From assembly GCF_000987955.1 (NCBI RefSeq), contig NZ_LAZU01000036.1:186001-250000 (forward strand): a stretch of 64,000 bases of DNA, in the 5' to 3' direction. This stretch comes from Paenibacillus sp. DMB20. GTDB taxonomy: Bacteria > Bacillota > Bacilli > Paenibacillales > Paenibacillaceae. The position numbers were made by a program, and so were the translations under genes. Under the pieces are notes generated by a model that was not told the DNA's origin, searched no databases, and worked only from the letters and a program-made list of their open reading frames with translations. Positions within the stretch are counted from its first letter, which is position 1; every line of letters starts with the position of its first letter. Positions 45,025 through 53,856 of the stretch are shown piece after piece.

Positions 45025-46485
45025 TCATGAACCGCAGGTGCAGTTTAAAACCGGTTTCCGAGCGGCCATCGTCTCGTCAAGCCGCTTTACCGCGGTCGTA
45101 TGCGGCGCGTTAATCACAAGTTCCGGATTGGTTTCCGCTTCCTTGGCGATCTGAATCATCGCGTCGATAAACCCGTCAAGCGTTTCTTTGCTTTCCGTCT
45201 CGGTCGGCTCGATCATGATGCACTCCTCGACGTTAAGCGGAAAATAGATGGTTGGCGGATGATAGCCGAAATCAAGCAGGCGTTTGGCAACGTCCAATGT
45301 TCGGACGCCGTACTGCTTCAGCTTTTTGCCGGACAAAACGAATTCGTGTTTGCAAATTCCCGGATAAGCAACCTCGTAATAAGGTGCGAGCCTGTGCATC
45401 ATATAGTTGGCATTCAAGACGGCAAGCTCCGAAACCCGGCGCAGACCATCCGGACCATAAGTGCGGATATAGGCGTATGCCCGAACCAGAATGCCGAAAT
45501 TTCCATAGAACGCTTTTACCCGCCCAATGGACTGCGGACGGTCGTCGTCCCAGTAAAAAGTACCGTCCGAACGCTTTGAAACGATCGGCTTCGGCAAAAA
45601 CGGGATGAGCTTGCTCTTTACGCCAACGGGGCCCGCTCCCGGTCCGCCGCCGCCGTGCGGGGTGCTCATCGTCTTGTGGAGATTGAGATGGACCACATCA
45701 AATCCCATGTCCCCCGGCCGGGCAATCCCCATAATCGCATTGGAGTTTGCTCCGTCGTAATAGAGAAGGCCGCCTGCTTCGTGAACAATCTCGGCAATTT
45801 CGACGATTTGCTCTTCAAACAGCCCCAACGTGCTCGGATTGGTCAGCATCAGAGCGGCGGTATCCTCCCCGACCACGGCCCGAAGCGCGTCCAGGTCCAC
45901 CAAACCGCGTTCGTTCGATGGAATGGTAATGGTATCGTAGCCTGCGACGGTAGCGCTGGCCGGATTCGTTCCGTGCGAGGAATCGGGTACGATCACTTTG
46001 GTTCTTTGCTCGCCGCGGCACTCGTGGTAAGCGCGGATCAGCATGAGTCCGGTCCATTCGCCATGCGCGCCCGCTGCGGGCTGCAGCGTCACCTGATCCA
46101 TGCCGGTCAGGGCAGCAAGGTCGTTTTGCAGCGTGAATAGAAGCTCCAGTGCTCCTTGGATGCTTTCCTCCGGTTGATACGGGTGAATTTTGGCAAAGCC
46201 CGGGAAGCGGGCGACATCCTCGTTGATTTTCGGATTGTATTTCATGGTGCAGGAACCGAGCGGATAAAAGCCGTTATCGATGCCGAAGTTGCGGCGGGAC
46301 AATTCCGTGTAATGGCGAATGACGTCGAGCTCATATACTTCCGGCAGCTCCGCGGGCTTGCTTCGCCGCATGCGGCCTGGAATCCAAGCCGACACATCCG
46401 TTTCCGGGACGTCGCATTCAGGCAGTGAGTAGGCCACGCGGCCGGGCTTGCTTAGTTCGAAGATGAGCGCTTTTTCCGGTTTCAT
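45025..46485 (-). CDS. gcvPB: Glycine dehydrogenase (decarboxylating) subunit 2
   Basis: 486 residues. PLP-binding lysine in VVHLNLHKTMSTPHGGGGPG; other P-protein marks are LGSCTMKYNPKINED, QPAAGAHGEWTGL and PDSSHGTNPASA. With GcvPA it forms the two-chain P-protein, which decarboxylates glycine and passes the aminomethyl group to lipoyl-GcvH. It overlaps gcvPA by 4 bp and is last in the operon. Confidence 0.95.
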   Translation of the reverse strand: MKPEKALIFELSKPGRVAYSLPECDVPETDVSAWIPGRMRRSKPAELPEVYELDVIRHYTELSRRNFGIDNGFYPLGSCTMKYNPKINEDVARFPGFAKIHPYQPEESIQGALELLFTLQNDLAALTGMDQVTLQPAAGAHGEWTGLMLIRAYHECRGEQRTKVIVPDSSHGTNPASATVAGYDTITIPSNERGLVDLDALRAVVGEDTAALMLTNPSTLGLFEEQIVEIAEIVHEAGGLLYYDGANSNAIMGIARPGDMGFDVVHLNLHKTMSTPHGGGGPGAGPVGVKSKLIPFLPKPIVSKRSDGTFYWDDDRPQSIGRVKAFYGNFGILVRAYAYIRTYGPDGLRRVSELAVLNANYMMHRLAPYYEVAYPGICKHEFVLSGKKLKQYGVRTLDVAKRLLDFGYHPPTIYFPLNVEECIMIEPTETESKETLDGFIDAMIQIAKEAETNPELVINAPHTTAVKRLDETMAARKPVLNCTCGS

Positions 46486-47833
46486 GCGATTCCCTCCAGC
46501 TCTCCGATAAATCGGTCGATTTCTTCTTTGGTCCGCCGTTCGGTTACGGCGATGAGCATGCGTCCCTGAAGCTCCGGATAGGTTCTTCCGAGATCATAGC
46601 CTCCGATGTATCCGGCTTTGAGCAGCTTTGAGTTTACTTCCTTCACGTCCGCTCCGTCCGGCAATTTAACCACAAATTCATTGAAGAACGGGGAGGAGAA
46701 TTCAAGCTTCAATGCTCCGCCGGAAACGCGCTCGGAGGCGTAATGCGATTTGCGGACATTGAGCAGGGCCACCTCCTGCATTCCCATCTTGCCGAGGGTG
46801 GACATATAAACGGATGCGCAGAGCGCCAAAAGCGCCTGGTTGGAACAAATGTTGGACGTCGCTTTTTCGCGGCGGATATGCTGTTCCCGTGCCTGCAGGG
46901 TAAGAACGAAGCCGCGTTTACCGTCCTTGTCGACGGTCTGGCCGACAATACGGCCCGGAATCCGGCGCATCAGCGGCTCCGATACCGCAAAGAAACCGCA
47001 GGTCGGACCGCCAAGCGAAGCCGGAATGCCAAGCGGCTGCGCATCGCCGACCACGATATCGGCCCCCAGCTCTCCCGGCGACTCAAGCAGGCCGAGAGAG
47101 AGCGGATTCGTGCTGAGGACTAGCAGCGCTTTCCGGGCATGAACGAGAGGTTCGATGGTCCTTACGTCCTCAATGCAGCCGAAGAAATTGGGGGATTGGA
47201 TCAGGACGGCGGCCGTATCGTCCGTAATGGCGGAAGCCAGGCTTCCGTATCGGTCACGCCGTTACTAAATCCAACCTCGATCACTTCCAGGCCAAGTCCG
47301 TGGGCGGAGGTGCGGATAATTTCCCTCGCCTCCGGATGGACCGTCCGGGAAACGACAATCCGTTTGCGTTTGGTTGCCCCGGACGCAAGGGCAGCGGCTT
47401 CGGCCAGTGCCGTAGATCCGTCGTACATGCTGGCATTGGCTACTTTCATCCCGGTCAGTTCGCAGATATAGGATTGGAACTCGAAGATCGCCTGCAGCTC
47501 GCCCTGACTAATCTCCGCCTGGTAAGGCGTATAGGCGGTGTAAAACTCGGATCGGGAAATCACGTGGTTTATGACAACCGGGATATGATGATCATACAGG
47601 CCCGCACCGAGAAAGCTGGGATAGCGGTCAAAATCGGCATTGCGGTCGGAAAGTTCCCGCATATGCCTTAGAAGCTCAGGCTCGCCGAGGCGCTTCGACA
47701 TGGGAAGGTCGCCGGTGTAACGAATGGAGGAGGGGATGTCTTCAAACAGGTCGTCAATCGATTCGGCGCCGACCGCCTTAAGCATTTCGGATTGATCCTG
47801 CTCGGTCATTGGCAAATAACGATGCTTCATCAT
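46482..47833 (-). pseudogene. gcvPA: Glycine dehydrogenase (decarboxylating) subunit 1, one frameshift
   Basis: The N-terminal frame from 47833 (MMKHRYLPMTEQDQ, YTPYQAEISQGELQAIFEFQ, NASMYDGSTALAEAA) runs into a false end after VTDTEAWLPPLRT. One missing C near 47238 restores TEALASAITDDTAAVLIQSPNFFGCIED and joins the C-terminal frame (GDAQPLGIPASLGGPTCGFFAV...) down to 46482. Restored length ~450 residues is normal. The rest of the glycine cleavage system here is intact and doubly riboswitch-controlled, so a true inactivating mutation is unlikely. Starts overlap gcvT by 4 bp. Confidence 0.9.
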
Positions 47834-48936
47834 TTAGCGTCTCCTTTTTTGTAAAATGGCGTTTTTACGACCTTCGCTTTCAATCGTTTGCCGCGGATTT
47901 CGACCGTAAGCTCCGTATCGATGGACGCGTACGAACTGTCGATCAGCGCAAGCCCGAGATTTCGCTTCGATGTGGGAGACTGCGTTCCGCTTGTTATTTC
48001 CCCGATCCGGGAATCCCCGGCGTACACGGGATAGTGGGACCGGGGAATTCCCCGGTCGATGAGTTCGACGCCGACAAGCTTGCGAGGTACGCCTTCGCTC
48101 TTCTGCCGGGCCAGCGTTTCTCTTCCGACAAACGCGCCTTTATCCAGCTTCACGAAAAAGCCGAGTCCCGCCTCAAGCGGCGAAATGGTCTCGGATAGCT
48201 CCTGCCCGTACAGCGGCAATTTCGCTTCAAAACGCAGCGTATCACGGGCGCCCAATCCCGCCGGAATCAGGCCTTCCGATTCGCCGGCTGCAAGCAGGCC
48301 TTTCCATATGGCCGCTGCGTCATCCGTGCTGCAGTAGATTTCAAAACCGTCCTCGCCGGTGTAACCGGTACGGGAGAGGATGGCAGTCGCGCCGCATACG
48401 TCTGCATTTTCAATAAAATGAAAGGAGGCCAGCCCCTCCAGCGGCGTTGACGAAACCTTGGACATAATGGCAGCGGACCCAGGGCCCTGCAATGCGATGA
48501 GAGCGGTTTCAGCCGACACATTAATGACATCGACGTCCGAAAGGAGGTGGTCCGTCAACCATTTATAGTCCTTGTCTATGTTTGAAGCGTTTACAACGAG
48601 CATGAACCGGTGATCCGAAAGCTTGTAGATCAGCAAGTCGTCGACGGTCCCGCCGTCTTCATAACACATCAGGGTATATTGGGCCTGGCCCGTCGACAAT
48701 TTTGACACGTCATTGGTCGTCATTTTCTGCAAAAAAGCTTCCGCGTTTGGACCGATTACCATGAACTCTCCCATATGGGACACATCGAACAGGCCGGCTT
48801 GCCGGCGTACGGCTTCATGCTCGCGCACGATGCCATGAAACTGCACAGGCAGCTCCCAGCCTCCAAAATCGATGCACCGGACGGAAGGAAAATCCGAATA
48901 GAGCGGGTAGAGCGGCGTACGTTGCAAGGAACTCAT
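47830..48936 (-). CDS. gcvT: Aminomethyltransferase (glycine cleavage T protein)
   Basis: 368 residues: GWELPVQFHGIVREHEAVRRQAGLFDVSHMGEF, NDVSKLSTGQAQYTLMCYEDGGTVDDLL, RTGYTGEDGFEIYC (folate-binding region) and TSGTQSPTSKRNLGLALI. It transfers the methylene group to tetrahydrofolate and releases ammonia. AGAGGTG RBS. It is first in the operon, after a tandem glycine riboswitch. Confidence 0.95.
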   Translation of the reverse strand: MSSLQRTPLYPLYSDFPSVRCIDFGGWELPVQFHGIVREHEAVRRQAGLFDVSHMGEFMVIGPNAEAFLQKMTTNDVSKLSTGQAQYTLMCYEDGGTVDDLLIYKLSDHRFMLVVNASNIDKDYKWLTDHLLSDVDVINVSAETALIALQGPGSAAIMSKVSSTPLEGLASFHFIENADVCGATAILSRTGYTGEDGFEIYCSTDDAAAIWKGLLAAGESEGLIPAGLGARDTLRFEAKLPLYGQELSETISPLEAGLGFFVKLDKGAFVGRETLARQKSEGVPRKLVGVELIDRGIPRSHYPVYAGDSRIGEITSGTQSPTSKRNLGLALIDSSYASIDTELTVEIRGKRLKAKVVKTPFYKKGDAK

Positions 48937-48971
48937 TTCAACACCTCTTTAGCAAGAAATTGGTTGATTGC

Positions 48972-49047
48972 AAAAAAAGGACAGGCAAAAGAGTAAATGA
49001 ACGCGCAAAAAAAGCTTTGCCGTATTTACCCTTTTGCTCTGTCCCTT
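48972..49047 (-). terminator. Expression-platform terminator of the gcvT glycine riboswitch
   Basis: On the minus strand GGGACAGAGCAAAAGGGTAAAT pairs (as ~20 bp with a few wobbles) with the segment at 48972-48998, followed by seven T. It overlaps the 3' end of the second aptamer, as expected for a glycine-ON switch. Confidence 0.75.
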
Positions 49048-49240
49048 GTACCTGAGAGTTACCTCAACACATTTATCCAAGCAAGATGTGAAGCACGTGT
49101 GAGTTTCCCCTTTGGTGATCCCGAAAATCAAGGATTCTCTCCAGAGGTGCGTCCGATATAAGTCCTTTTGCCTGAGAGATTCACCGGATTTACGGCTTAC
49201 TCCTTCGGCGTTACCAGCGTTACGGTAATCTCTCCCCATA
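49048..49240 (-). promoter_or_regulatory. Tandem glycine riboswitch upstream of gcvT
   Basis: Two aptamers in series on the minus strand. The first has GGGGAGAGATT, GCCGAAGGAGTAAG and AATCTCTCAGGCAAAAGGAC (49240 to ~49155). The second has TCTGGAGAGAATCC, CACCAAAGGGGAAACTC and GTAACTCTCAGGTACAAGGG (~49150 to 49048). These are the conserved glycine-riboswitch blocks. Glycine binding should allow read-through into gcvT-gcvPA-gcvPB. Confidence 0.9.
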
Positions 49241-49339
49241 TCTTCATCCGCTTATTCAGCTGTGGTCATGCCTACGTACCGCAGAAACGCCATATCCTTC
49301 CAAAGAACGACGGAGCCGTTTCTGCTTGTTGTGATTATT

Positions 49340-49370
49340 ATTATACCCGCCACGAGCAGCAACGTGTCAA
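49340..49370 (-). promoter_or_regulatory. Probable promoter of the gcvT operon
   Basis: Minus-strand TTGACA (49365-49370) and TATAAT (49340-49345), both perfect, but the spacer is 19 bp. It is ~95 bp before the riboswitch. Confidence 0.5.
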
Positions 49371-49405
49371 CCATAAGTTCTTCTCCAAAAAAACGGCAGG
49401 GTATA

Positions 49406-49434
49406 TTGACATGTATTCGTCTGTGCTTTATTCT
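49406..49434 (+). promoter_or_regulatory. Promoter of the gcvH riboswitch transcript
   Basis: TTGACA (49406-49411), 17-bp spacer, TATTCT (49429-49434), 44 bp before the riboswitch. Confidence 0.65.
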
Positions 49435-49477
49435 TTGGGGGAAATCACCAACTTATAATTACATACGCGAATGATGA

Positions 49478-49675
49478 CGGACGGGAGAGACCGACAGGAC
49501 CTAAACGGGTCCTCGGCACCGAAGGAGCAATTCGTTACGCCTGCCGGCTTAACGGGTAATCTCTCAGGTAAAAGAACCGCTGTCTGACGCAACTCTGGAG
49601 AGAGCGAAAGCCGCCAAAGGGGAAAAGGATTGCCGCCATCAGCTTGGGATGGCATCCGTAAACTCTCAGGTACCG
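49478..49675 (+). promoter_or_regulatory. Tandem glycine riboswitch upstream of gcvH
   Basis: First aptamer: CGGGAGAGACC, GGCACCGAAGGAGCAA and AATCTCTCAGGTAAAAGAAC (to ~49575). Second aptamer: CTCTGGAGAGAGCG, CCGCCAAAGGGGAAAAGG and AAACTCTCAGGTACCGAGGAC (to ~49680). These are the same conserved blocks as in the divergent gcvT leader. It shows that gcvH, on its own transcript, is also glycine-induced. Confidence 0.9.
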
Positions 49676-49715
49676 AGGACAGAGAAGAGGCGAGAGTCTT
49701 TTCCTGTCCTTTTTG
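49676..49715 (+). terminator. Expression-platform terminator of the gcvH glycine riboswitch
   Basis: AGGACAGAGAAGAG pairs with CTTTTCCTGTCCT, followed by five T. The 5' arm overlaps the end of the second aptamer. Confidence 0.8.
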
Positions 49716-49756
49716 AATATAAGAAAGTATACGCTTTCAGAATACTTTCTTATATT
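49716..49756 (+). repeat. Perfect 15-bp inverted repeat between the riboswitch terminator and gcvH
   Basis: AATATAAGAAAGTAT (49716-49730) and its exact complement ATACTTTCTTATATT (49742-49756) with an 11-base loop. It sits directly after the riboswitch terminator. It has no GC-rich core and little T tract, so it may be an mRNA-stability hairpin or a protein site. Confidence 0.7.
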
Positions 49757-49854
49757 TCTCGCGGAAACGCTATCGTCCATCATGAGGACGGTCAAGCCGT
49801 TTCCACTTGAGTGTTTGATTGCATGATCTTATACCAAAGAAAAGAGGTATCCAA

Positions 49855-50244
49855 ATGAGCGAAATCAGAGAGCAGTTGGTGTACAGCGAAGACCATGAAT
49901 GGGCATTGAAAGTGGAAGGAAACGTTGTTCGGATCGGCATTACGGATCACGCGCAGTGCCAGCTCGGCGACATCGTATTTGTCGAGATGCCGGAGGTTGG
50001 ATCAAGCGTATCCGCCGGCGACAGCATGGGGTCGATCGAATCCGTCAAAACGGTCTCGGAGCTCTACTGCCCGGTTTCCGGAGTCATTACGAAAGTCAAC
50101 GCGGATCTGGAAGCGCAGCCGGAGCTGGTGAACAGCGAACCTTACGAGGGCGGCTGGATTGCCGAAGTCGAAGTGGAGGGCGACGTGGAGGAAGCTTTGG
50201 GCAAGCTGCTTACTGCAGAAGCTTATCGCGCCAAGGTTGATTAG
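49855..50244 (+). CDS. gcvH: Glycine cleavage system H protein
   Basis: 129 residues from the ATG at 49855 (AAGAGG RBS). The lipoyl-lysine lies in MGSIESVKTVSELYCPVSG. HEWALKVEGNVVRIGITDHAQCQLGDIVFVE and PYEGGWIAEVE are standard H-protein segments. It shuttles the aminomethyl group between P and T proteins and, in Firmicutes, also relays lipoate to other complexes. That second role may explain why it has its own transcript. Confidence 0.95.
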   Translation: MSEIREQLVYSEDHEWALKVEGNVVRIGITDHAQCQLGDIVFVEMPEVGSSVSAGDSMGSIESVKTVSELYCPVSGVITKVNADLEAQPELVNSEPYEGGWIAEVEVEGDVEEALGKLLTAEAYRAKVD

Positions 50245-50309
50245 GAAATATTCCCGGATCCTGTCCTTTTGCGAGGATTCCTATAGGTGAATAACAAATT
50301 GTTAATTGA

Positions 50310-50350
50310 AGACCCAGTGCCGGTTCAGGTGCTGGGTCTATTATGTTTTG
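50310..50350 (+). terminator. Probable terminator after gcvH
   Basis: AGACCCAGTGCC / GGTGCTGGGTCT stem with a short loop; the tail is only moderately T-rich. Confidence 0.6.
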
Positions 50351-50457
50351 GTTCTGCTCTTTCTATCAGAACAGCGCAGAGTTCGACAGAGGGTCCAGCT
50401 TACCGTAAAGTTATGATATAAAGGAGAAGGAGAACATTTTTAAAGAAACTCGACTCC

Positions 50458-50476
50458 ATCTGCATCTTATCTGCAT
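50458..50476 (+). promoter_or_regulatory. Direct repeat ATCTGCAT-N3-ATCTGCAT upstream of the second OmpR-type regulator
   Basis: Two exact ATCTGCAT copies 11 bp apart (50458 and 50469), about 65 bp before the regulator start and just upstream of a TATTCT (50487-50492). A related box is at 53099-53117 before the SGNH gene. Probable operator of the regulator encoded here. Confidence 0.5.
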
Positions 50477-50541
50477 GTATTTCCGTTATTCTGATATGAA
50501 CGGATGGATAAACCATCGATTCTTCGATTACAGGAGTTTGC

Positions 50542-51222
50542 ATGATGCCTAAAACGATTCTTATTGTAGAAGATGAACCTATTCTGAGAGAAATTATGAA
50601 GGACTATTTTGTGAATGAAGGATATGCCGTATTGGAAGCGGGCGATGGGAAAAGGGCGCTGGACTTGTTTCAGGATCACGACGTGAACCTGATCATTCTG
50701 GATATCATGCTGCCCGAATTGGACGGGTGGTCCGTGTGCCAACGCATCCGGAAGGGTTCCGGCGTTCCGATTATCATGTTGACGGCCCGGATGGATGAAG
50801 ACGATACGCTGCTGGGTTTTGAACTGGGAGCCGACGATTACGTGACCAAGCCGTACAGCCCCCCCATATTGTTGGCTCGAGCCAGACGTCTTCTGGAGAG
50901 TCGCCAGGTTGCCGAGCAGGAAAACGACACGCTGTCCTATCATGGAATTACATTGAATTTGCCCTCGCGAACGGTCAAGGTTGATGGGGAAGCCTGTAAT
51001 TTAACGCACACGGAATTCGAGATTTTGAAATATCTGATGGTCAATAAAGGGAACATCATAACGAGGGAACAATTAATCACAAAAATCTGGGGTTACGATT
51101 TCGCCGGTGACGACCGTACCGTAAACAGCCATATCCGCAATTTGCGCGCAAAACTGGGAAACAAATCTTCCTGCATCGTCACGGTCGTCAGGTCAGGCTA
51201 TAAATTCGAGTGTTTGCCATGA
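50542..51222 (+). CDS. OmpR/PhoB-family response regulator
   Basis: 226 residues. Receiver Asp54 in IILDIMLPELDG, Thr in IMLTARMDE, Lys in VTKPYSP; winged helix with LTHTEFEILKYLM, TREQLITKIWGYDF and RTVNSHIRNLRAKLG. The start is one of two adjacent ATGs (50542 or 50545) after AGGAG. It overlaps the kinase by 4 bp. The direct repeats at 50458 and 53099 suggest it controls itself and the downstream acylation operon. Confidence 0.87.
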   Translation: MMPKTILIVEDEPILREIMKDYFVNEGYAVLEAGDGKRALDLFQDHDVNLIILDIMLPELDGWSVCQRIRKGSGVPIIMLTARMDEDDTLLGFELGADDYVTKPYSPPILLARARRLLESRQVAEQENDTLSYHGITLNLPSRTVKVDGEACNLTHTEFEILKYLMVNKGNIITREQLITKIWGYDFAGDDRTVNSHIRNLRAKLGNKSSCIVTVVRSGYKFECLP

Positions 51223-53030
51223 AGAAAAGCATCGTATTTAAATTGTTTCTGCTTACCACCGCTTTGTGCCTCTCGATTTTAGCCGTCCTTTTTGTCGGCC
51301 AGACGGTCTTCTTCAAACAATTTTACGTTAATAAAAAAGCATCCGACATTCAACGGAATCTTGTCGCGTTTGAAAATGAGTATGCGAAGCATAGGGACGG
51401 CATGCAGTCTGTCTCCAAACTGGAACATGACTTTTTCAGGAAGCATAACACATGGATTACTACGCTTGATAAAATGGGCAGTCTGCGGTTTGCAAGCGAC
51501 TTTGAGTTGCAAGTAAAAATACTGCCGTCCAATGACGCGGCTTTTTCACGGAAGACGATTTCCGTACCACTTTATGGACTTACGAATATCGAAGAAGTGA
51601 AGCAAGGGAACCCGTTTCTGCAATCGGGGGAGCCGATCTTAATTCAAGGTCTCAAGTTCGGTACGGCCATCATCCCTTATCGACTTGGCCTGCCAAACGG
51701 AGACTTCGCTTTTGAGAACAGCCAAATCGCTAAAAAAGCGCACGAAATCATTCCGTCGTCCAAGCCCCCCTCGGCGGAGCATTCGGAATTTCCGTCGATT
51801 TACCTGTATGGAACGATTACGAAATCCAAGCTCTTGGGGAAAGAGGACCCCGTACCGTTCGTGTACACGAACCATGTATTCATGGAGCAGATCAAGGAAT
51901 TCCAAGCGGATTTATTGCTGAATCCCCGATACGGGAAAACCGTGAAGGCCCTTAAAATTTTGAATGTCGAGAAAAACGGAATACCTTACAAAGTTTTTAT
52001 CAAGCCCATTCGCGATCCGAAGGGCGGGCTGACATACATCTTTGCCATGACTTCCTTGCAGCCTGTAGATGAAGCGATCCTGATGATACAAGAGTACTAT
52101 GTCTATCTTCTCATTTTCGCGCTGCTGCTGATTCTCCTCGTCTCTTTTTATTATTCCAAACGCATAGCGCAGCCGCTTCTCCGGATTAACCGTACGACCC
52201 AAAAAATTGCCGAATTGGACTTTTCGGAGAAGGTCCCCATTAAATCCGTTGACGAGATCGGAGACTTATCCCGGAACATAAACGAACTATCCGATAAGCT
52301 TCATTCCCATATCGAACGCCTTGAACAGGATATTGCGAAAGAAAAACAGCTGGAACGAACAAGGAAAGAGTTTATTTCCGGGGTGTCCCATGAATTAAAA
52401 ACTCCGTTAAGCGTAATTCAGGGCTGTCTTTCGATTTTGAAGGACGGCGTGGCCAGCCAAAAGAAAGATTACTATTTCGATGCGATGATCAATGAAGTGA
52501 AAAAGATGGATTTGCTGATTGTGGATATGCTGGAACTGGCGAAGTTTGAATCCGGCACCTACAATCTGAACATGGATTCATTTTGCATCGATGCCCTGAT
52601 TGAGCAGGTGTGCGAGGTTTTAACTTTGGAAGTGGCTGAAAAGCAGTTGCAAATCAATCTTCGGCTTCATCCCGTTCAAGTAGTGGCCAATGAACGCCGC
52701 ATAGAACAAGTTCTGGTTAATTTCATTACCAACGCGATCCGGTATAGCCCTGCCGAAGGGTCAATCACCATAACGACCATTGAAGAATCCGCCAGGGTGA
52801 AAATAAACGTGGAGAATAAAGGAGCTGCCATCCATCCGGAGCATTTAGAAAAGATATGGGACCGGTTTTATCGTGCCGAGCCTTCCCGACACCGGGCTAC
52901 GGGAGGTACCGGCCTCGGACTGGCCATCTGCAAGAAAATATTGGAGATGCACCATGTTCCTTATGGCGTCATCAATACGGACGAAGGCGTCATGTTCTAT
53001 TTCTATTTGAATAAGCAGGCTCAAGACTGA
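51219..53030 (+). CDS. Membrane sensor histidine kinase with HAMP domain
   Basis: 603 residues. TM1 ~6-28, a large extracytoplasmic region of ~260 residues, TM2 ~292-310 (YVYLLIFALLLILLVSFYY), HAMP, phosphoacceptor His391 in SGVSHELKTPLSVIQG, N-box NFITNAIRYSP, and G2 box GGTGLGLAICK. The ATG at 51219 overlaps the regulator stop (ATGA). The large outer domain suggests sensing of an envelope signal, in line with the surface-polymer genes that follow. Confidence 0.87.
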   Translation: MKKSIVFKLFLLTTALCLSILAVLFVGQTVFFKQFYVNKKASDIQRNLVAFENEYAKHRDGMQSVSKLEHDFFRKHNTWITTLDKMGSLRFASDFELQVKILPSNDAAFSRKTISVPLYGLTNIEEVKQGNPFLQSGEPILIQGLKFGTAIIPYRLGLPNGDFAFENSQIAKKAHEIIPSSKPPSAEHSEFPSIYLYGTITKSKLLGKEDPVPFVYTNHVFMEQIKEFQADLLLNPRYGKTVKALKILNVEKNGIPYKVFIKPIRDPKGGLTYIFAMTSLQPVDEAILMIQEYYVYLLIFALLLILLVSFYYSKRIAQPLLRINRTTQKIAELDFSEKVPIKSVDEIGDLSRNINELSDKLHSHIERLEQDIAKEKQLERTRKEFISGVSHELKTPLSVIQGCLSILKDGVASQKKDYYFDAMINEVKKMDLLIVDMLELAKFESGTYNLNMDSFCIDALIEQVCEVLTLEVAEKQLQINLRLHPVQVVANERRIEQVLVNFITNAIRYSPAEGSITITTIEESARVKINVENKGAAIHPEHLEKIWDRFYRAEPSRHRATGGTGLGLAICKKILEMHHVPYGVINTDEGVMFYFYLNKQAQD

Positions 53031-53066
53031 AAAAAGTGCGGAACTTACTGTTCCTCGCTTTTTTTG
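53030..53066 (+). terminator. Probable terminator after the kinase gene
   Basis: AAAAAAGTGCGGAAC / GTTCCTCGCTTTTTT stem with one bulge and a T run. Confidence 0.7.
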
Positions 53067-53098
53067 TTTTGCGCATTTCTTTAGACGACGTTGATTTC

Positions 53099-53117
53099 AT
53101 CTTTACACCATCTGCAT
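53099..53117 (+). promoter_or_regulatory. Direct-repeat box related to that at 50458, upstream of the SGNH operon
   Basis: ATCTTTACACC followed by ATCTGCATCGC, period 11 bp, 50-70 bp before the SGNH gene. CCATCTGCATC is shared exactly with the 50457 region. This suggests the operon is a target of the upstream two-component system. Confidence 0.45.
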
Positions 53118-53166
53118 CGCAATAAATTAGACTTTTGTCAAAACCAATTTTGAAAGGAAGTACAAG

Positions 53167-53817
53167 ATGACTCGAAAAATCATAGCTTTTATGCTCACAG
53201 GAATCCTTATTTTCATGATTTCCGCTTGCGGCACCGAAATTTCGGAGAAAGACCAAGCCGTCGTACCTCTTGCCAAGCCAGTTCCGTCGTACAAAACCAT
53301 ATTTCAATCCACGGTTTTCTTAGGGGATTCGATCACGGAAGGTTTATCGTATCATGATTTTCTGGATGAAAAGAATGTTAAAGCCGGTGCCGGCAAAACA
53401 GCTGAATTTTCTTTAGCTGAAGATGTCGATGTTTTGGCGGCAAGGAATCCGAAACATATTTTTATTATGCTGGGCTCGGACGACATCTTATGGCCGACAG
53501 AGAACCCCCGGGAATATTCTTTAAAGCATTACAAGAAGTTGATCCAAGCGATCAAGGATAAAATTCCGCAAGCCCGGATTACGATTTTATCGGTAACGCC
53601 GGTTACGAAGAAAGCGGAGGAAGAGGAACCGCGTTACAAAAATATCGCTGGCTACAACGAGGGTTTGAAAAAGCTTGCGGAACAGGAAGGACTCCAATTT
53701 GCTGATTTATCGCCGCTTGTACAGGAAAAGCCGGATTTGTACGATACGGACGGCATTCATTTCAAACCCGAATTTTATGGATTGCTGCTGGATTTTTTGA
53801 AAGACCGGGTCCAATAA
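53167..53817 (+). CDS. SGNH/GDSL-type lipoprotein esterase
   Basis: 216 residues with a lipoprotein signal (ILIFMISACG, Cys21). SGNH blocks: FLGDSITEG (catalytic Ser), a Gly-Lys stretch, FIMLGSDDIL (Asn of the third block is replaced by Asp) and DGIHFKPEFY (catalytic Asp/His). It is anchored outside the membrane. With the MBOAT and DHHW genes it probably adds or removes acyl groups on a surface polymer. Confidence 0.8.
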   Translation: MTRKIIAFMLTGILIFMISACGTEISEKDQAVVPLAKPVPSYKTIFQSTVFLGDSITEGLSYHDFLDEKNVKAGAGKTAEFSLAEDVDVLAARNPKHIFIMLGSDDILWPTENPREYSLKHYKKLIQAIKDKIPQARITILSVTPVTKKAEEEEPRYKNIAGYNEGLKKLAEQEGLQFADLSPLVQEKPDLYDTDGIHFKPEFYGLLLDFLKDRVQ

Positions 53818-53856
53818 ACACGAAGGCGGCATCGACTGCTCAGGAGGAGAATAGCG

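Noticed and set aside
44828..45028. A 66-codon minus-strand frame after gcvPB
   Set aside because: It has no RBS, runs through the operon terminator and shows no recognisable protein pattern.
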